Shown: positions 14,194-16,958 of the stretch, piece after piece
Position numbering within the stretch: the first letter of the stretch is position 1
Layout of the letters: each line of letters starts with the position of its first letter
Source of the DNA: an uncultured Oxalobacteraceae bacterium
GTDB taxonomy: Bacteria; Pseudomonadota; Gammaproteobacteria; Burkholderiales; Burkholderiaceae
Assembly (NCBI GenBank): GCA_946478765.1
Contig: CAMLDH010000044.1
Location: forward strand, 1 to 16,958
Direction of reading: 5' to 3'
Length of the DNA stretch: 16,958 bases
Position numbers and translations under genes: made by a program
Notes under the pieces: model-generated
Seen by the model: only the letters and a program-made list of their open reading frames with translations
What the model was told of the DNA's origin: nothing
The model's database searches: none

Positions 14194-14877
14194 TCAAAAC
14201 CTGTAATTGATCCCCACGCGCAGCACCGGATACGCGCTGTACTTGCGCGCCTCGTCATTCAACGCGCGTCGCTCGCGCTCGACGTCCGCCGCGAATAAAT
14301 TACAAGCCAGCGCCGGGGCGGTGCAGTCGCGGTTAGCCAGCGTGGTATTCGGCGCACCCTGGAACAAGACGCCGAGGTCGACCGAAAATGACCAACCCTT
14401 TTCCTTCCCGGCCGCATTGCCCCAACCGATGCCGAGATACGGCGCGGCCTTGCGGAAGTTGACGCGGCCTTCGACCCTGCCCGCGTCGGCGGCGGTGTAG
14501 GTGCGGCCGAGGAGGGTATAGCGGCCGGGCAGATTCGACTTCATTTGCACGTCAATCTGGTTGCCGTTATAAACCAGCCCGCCGGTCAAGCGGAACACGC
14601 TGTCGCGCATCGGATACCAGTCGAGCAGCGCGTCATAGGTATTCGTTTTGAGCTTGAGCTCGTAATCCATGCCGGTCAGGCCGGTGGTGCTGAAGCGGTG
14701 CGTATAGCCCAGATAATTGGCGCCGAGGCGGGCATTCAGGGTGCTTGTCAGCGGCACGGTTGCGTGCGCGCCGACACCGGTGGAGCCGAGATTGCCGGTC
14801 ACGCCGACTTCTGCGCGTGCCTGTACTGCCGTGATCAATCCCGCAACCACGGCCAGCGTCGTTAATGTCTTCTTCAA
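14194..14877 (-). CDS. Outer-membrane beta-barrel protein of unknown function, TTG start
   Basis: A 227-residue protein. MKKTLTTLAVVAGLITAVQARA is a classic signal peptide with a cut after residue 22. The mature part alternates polar and hydrophobic residues in strand-like stretches (YDALLDWYPM, FRLTGGLVYNG, APYLGIGWGN, WSFSVDLGVLFQG) and ends in VGINYRF with a terminal Phe, the signal for barrel insertion. The size suits an 8-stranded barrel. Its role is unknown. The start is TTG at 14877, chosen because AGGA lies 8 bases upstream and because this start gives the exact signal peptide. It follows the threonine aldolase on the same strand after 276 bases, too far to assume one operon; that gap (14878-15153) shows no gene or clear terminator. 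Confidence 0.88.
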   Translation of the reverse strand: MKKTLTTLAVVAGLITAVQARAEVGVTGNLGSTGVGAHATVPLTSTLNARLGANYLGYTHRFSTTGLTGMDYELKLKTNTYDALLDWYPMRDSVFRLTGGLVYNGNQIDVQMKSNLPGRYTLLGRTYTAADAGRVEGRVNFRKAAPYLGIGWGNAAGKEKGWSFSVDLGVLFQGAPNTTLANRDCTAPALACNLFAADVERERRALNDEARKYSAYPVLRVGINYRF

Positions 14878-15153
14878 TGTCGAATTCCTGTGAGTGGCGA
14901 ATGAATGGTCAGGTCAATTTCGACAACACAGAGAATCGCCTGAGACAGAACGCTAGGACTGCATCAATCCTGCTCGGGTTCCGTTGGTTTTACCTATCGG
15001 GAGACGACCGTTTTGACATGCTTGTTTGAAGACTAAGGGCTGCTAACAAAAGAACAAAGGCACGACTGCTTGGCGCATATTCGCATATTCAACAGTGAGC
15101 GATCGAACCGCCAACGCTGCGCCAGCGCGGTGGTGAAGTTGCAGAGCACGCTT

Positions 15154-16224
15154 TTAAAAATCGGCGATCACCTGAAGCGCCCGCTCCACATCCGTCCGAT
15201 GCACATCCAGGTGCGTAACCCAGCGTATCCTCTTGATCGCACGCTCCTTCACTCTTTGCGTACCGCTCGTGACCCGCACATTGTTCGTCGCCAGATGCTG
15301 CACCAGTTCCGTGGCCAGGTCTGCCGCGACATCCATGAAGACGATATTCGTCTGCGCCGCATGCACGACGGTATTGCCCGCGAGCTTGGGATGAGAGGCC
15401 GCAATGCCGGCCAGCCCTTCCGCCAGCAACGCCGCATGCGCATGATCATCGGCCAGCCGCTGCACATTGTTTTGCAATGCATGGATTCCCGCCGCCGCCA
15501 GCAATCCTGCCTGCCGCATGCCGCCGCCCAGCATCTTGCGTGTGCGCCGCGCTTGCGCAATGAACGGTTTCGACCCCAGCAGCAAGGACCCGACCGGCGC
15601 GCCCAGCCCCTTGGACAGACACAGCGACACCGAATCGTACGACTGGCAGATATCCCTGGCCTGCTGCACCGGATCGGTCCTGTTCGTGGTCGCCAACGCA
15701 ACCGCCGCGTTGAGCAGACGCGCACCATCGATATGGGTGCGCAAGCCGTGCCGTTGCGCGAGTTGGCTGACCTCACGCATGTAATTGAAGGGCAAGACTT
15801 TTCCGCCGGTAGTGTTTTCCAGCACAATCAAGCGTGTGCGCGCAAAATGCGGATCGTCCGGCTTGATCGCGCCTTCGATGTCGGCAAGCGCGATTGTGCC
15901 GTCCGCTTGATTTTCGAGCGGCTGCGGTTGAATCGATCCCAGCACCGCCATGCCGCCGGCCTCCCAGCGGTAGGTATGCCATTGCTGTCCGACGATTGCT
16001 TCATCGCCGCGCTGGCAATGCGTCATCAGTGCCATCAGATTGGTTTGCGTGCCGCTCGATGCAAATAGGGCCGCTTCAAATCCCAGCATGTCGGCCGCCA
16101 TGTCCTGCAAACGGTTGACCGTCAGATCGTCGCCGAACACATCGTCGCCCAGGGGCGCATCCATCATCGCCTGCTTCATTGCGGCGCTCGGTCGTGTCAC
16201 GGTATCGCTGCGAAAATCGCTCAT
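15154..16224 (-). CDS. ltaE: Low-specificity L-threonine aldolase
   Basis: A PLP enzyme of 356 residues that splits threonine or allo-threonine into glycine and acetaldehyde. The fold-type I features are present: SDFRSDTVTRPS opening, SSGTQTN (56-62) for phosphate binding, the active-site His in QWHTYRWEAGG (H83), HIDGARLLNA (D166, R169) and the PLP lysine in SLCLSKGLGAPVGS (K205). The length is normal for the family. The start is the ATG at 16224, with AGGA 8 bases upstream; an ATG 15 bases earlier (16239) is possible. The reading frame is open much further upstream, but into the divergent regulator, so that is not used. It is head to head with a GcvA-type LysR gene across 100 bases; GcvA controls glycine cleavage in E. 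coli, so a glycine-linked regulator here is plausible. Confidence 0.95.
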   Translation of the reverse strand: MSDFRSDTVTRPSAAMKQAMMDAPLGDDVFGDDLTVNRLQDMAADMLGFEAALFASSGTQTNLMALMTHCQRGDEAIVGQQWHTYRWEAGGMAVLGSIQPQPLENQADGTIALADIEGAIKPDDPHFARTRLIVLENTTGGKVLPFNYMREVSQLAQRHGLRTHIDGARLLNAAVALATTNRTDPVQQARDICQSYDSVSLCLSKGLGAPVGSLLLGSKPFIAQARRTRKMLGGGMRQAGLLAAAGIHALQNNVQRLADDHAHAALLAEGLAGIAASHPKLAGNTVVHAAQTNIVFMDVAADLATELVQHLATNNVRVTSGTQRVKERAIKRIRWVTHLDVHRTDVERALQVIADF

Positions 16225-16305
16225 GGTGCTGATCCTCATTCGTCTTCTGGAAAACAGATTATCCCGCTTCCAGAGAAAAAGATGTTTGCGCATTGAGAAA
16301 GCGAT

Positions 16306-16324
16306 CTGTGCATATAATGCACAG
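16306..16324. promoter_or_regulatory. Perfect palindrome overlapping the -10 box and abutting the LysR start codon
   Basis: CTGTGCAT-ATA-ATGCACAG, 8-base arms with a 3-base spacer, containing a T-N11-A LysR box (T16309 to A16321) and TATAAT (16313-16318). It ends one base before the ATG at 16325. A protein bound here would block the promoter of the LysR gene; the ltaE start is about 80 bases away on the other side. Confidence 0.7.
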
Positions 16325-16958
16325 ATGAAATTGCCGCCCCTCGAAAACCTGCGCATCTTTGAAGCGGTCGCCCGCTTGCATGGATTTACTGCCGCCGCAG
16401 AGAGTCTGGCGCTGTCGCATAGCGCGGTAAGCCGCCGGGTATCCGCACTGGAAGCGCGCGTTGGTGTGCAGCTTCTGCAACGAAGCAGCCGCCAGGTCAC
16501 GCTTACGCCGGCTGGAAAAATCCTGTTTGAAGCAGCGCAGGAAGCGCTCAAGTGCATCGCAGACGCCACCGCGGAAATCCGCCATCCGGCGCAGCAAGGT
16601 CCGCTGCTGGTGTCCTGCGAACGCTCGCTTGCGATGCGCTGGCTGATTCCGCGCTTGTCGGGTTTTCAGGATGCCCATCCCGAGATACCGGTGTATCTGT
16701 CGACCGGCGGCGGCCCGATCGATCTGATGCGTGAAAATATCGATCTCGCGATCCGGCGTGCCGACTTCAATCCCGGCCCGCAAGCGATCAGCGTGCCGCT
16801 GTTCATGGAATACGTCGGTCCCGTGATTGCGGCAGAAAGCGCGCGCCAGTCATCCAGAAGCGCAGGTTCGACCCGCCTGCATACGAAGGGACGGCCGGAC
16901 GCATGGAATTTCTGGACGGCTCACGCCACCGCGCGCACAAGGAAATCGGTAGCGGATC
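16325..16958 (+). CDS. GcvA-type LysR regulator, partial (3' end beyond the window)
   Basis: 211 complete codons are open to the window edge with no stop. The start reads MKLPPLENLRIFEAVARLHGF, then TAAAESLALSHSAVSRRVSALE, VGVQLLQRSSRQVTLTPAG, the standard LysR winged helix-turn-helix, followed by the effector domain (LPLVSC-like strand, WLIPRLSGFQDAHPEIPV, NIDLAIRRAD). The 'RWLIPRL..F...HPEI.V.L' form is the GcvA/AmpR-like branch. About a third of the usual 300 residues is missing, by truncation at the window end only. It is divergent from the threonine aldolase and probably regulates it. There is no Shine-Dalgarno: a consensus TATAAT ends 6 bases before the ATG, so the mRNA may be leaderless. 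The start is supported by homology to the family opening. Confidence 0.9.
   Translation, partial: MKLPPLENLRIFEAVARLHGFTAAAESLALSHSAVSRRVSALEARVGVQLLQRSSRQVTLTPAGKILFEAAQEALKCIADATAEIRHPAQQGPLLVSCERSLAMRWLIPRLSGFQDAHPEIPVYLSTGGGPIDLMRENIDLAIRRADFNPGPQAISVPLFMEYVGPVIAAESARQSSRSAGSTRLHTKGRPDAWNFWTAHATARTRKSVAD

Noticed and set aside
15070..16068. 332-residue plus-strand open frame
   Set aside because: Antisense to the clear threonine aldolase; Arg/His/Gln-rich composition is typical of a shadow frame.
16225..16569. 115-residue N-terminal extension of the threonine aldolase
   Set aside because: The family starts at MSDFRSDT with a good ribosome site; the extension runs antisense through the LysR coding region.
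1..16958. CRISPR array, tRNA, rRNA or riboswitch
   Set aside because: No regularly spaced repeats, cloverleaf or conserved riboswitch core was found by eye on either strand.

Overview
The window reads as chromosome from a GC-rich betaproteobacterium, most likely Burkholderiales/Oxalobacteraceae (Herminiimonas- or Janthinobacterium-like). This is inferred from the PutA–Lrp pair, the codon use and the general gene style; no taxonomic marker is present. Sampled 60-base lines are about 60% G+C in the core genes but only about 40-45% across 1773-3784, which marks that stretch as foreign.

Left part (1-5711) is accessory and rearranged. It opens with the wreck of a type I restriction locus: the tail of a RhuM-like gene (1-120) runs into an hsdR that has lost its N-terminus and its second helicase half (98-1274). 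Next is a 362-bp second copy of the 3' end of putA (1349-1710), about 94-95% identical to the real putA end at 5712-6233 but missing 160 bp and carrying a stop. A low-GC, same-strand gene pair follows: a PLD-type (HKD) protein with an unfamiliar C-terminal half (2567-3784) and, downstream, an HNH-like zinc-finger protein (1773-2516). The pair sits between the restriction wreck and a broken core gene and is the best candidate here for an undescribed, possibly defence-related system. A run of hairpins (3870-3979) separates it from a secreted protein with a single CxxCH haem motif at its extreme C-terminus (3987-5504).

Middle part (5712-11488) is ordinary core metabolism and regulation. putA (5712-9404) oxidises proline to glutamate. 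It lacks the N-terminal ribbon-helix-helix repressor domain and is transcribed away from an Lrp/AsnC-family gene (9586-10044), the probable regulator; the gap holds AT-rich palindromes. A LysR regulator (10084-11034) converges on the Lrp gene, has a clean T-N11-A operator upstream, and is divergent from a small membrane-type protein (11204-11488).

Right part (11737-16958): a same-strand set made of a transglutaminase-like protein (13404-13979), a protein of unknown family (12917-13345) and a DAO-type FAD oxidoreductase (11737-12828), preceded by an outer-membrane beta-barrel protein with a TTG start (14194-14877). Then comes a low-specificity threonine aldolase (15154-16224), divergent from a GcvA-type LysR gene that runs off the window (16325-16958). 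That regulator's -10 box lies inside a perfect palindrome abutting its start codon, suggesting a leaderless, self-controlled transcript.

No tRNA, rRNA, CRISPR array, integrase, transposase or complete insertion sequence was seen.
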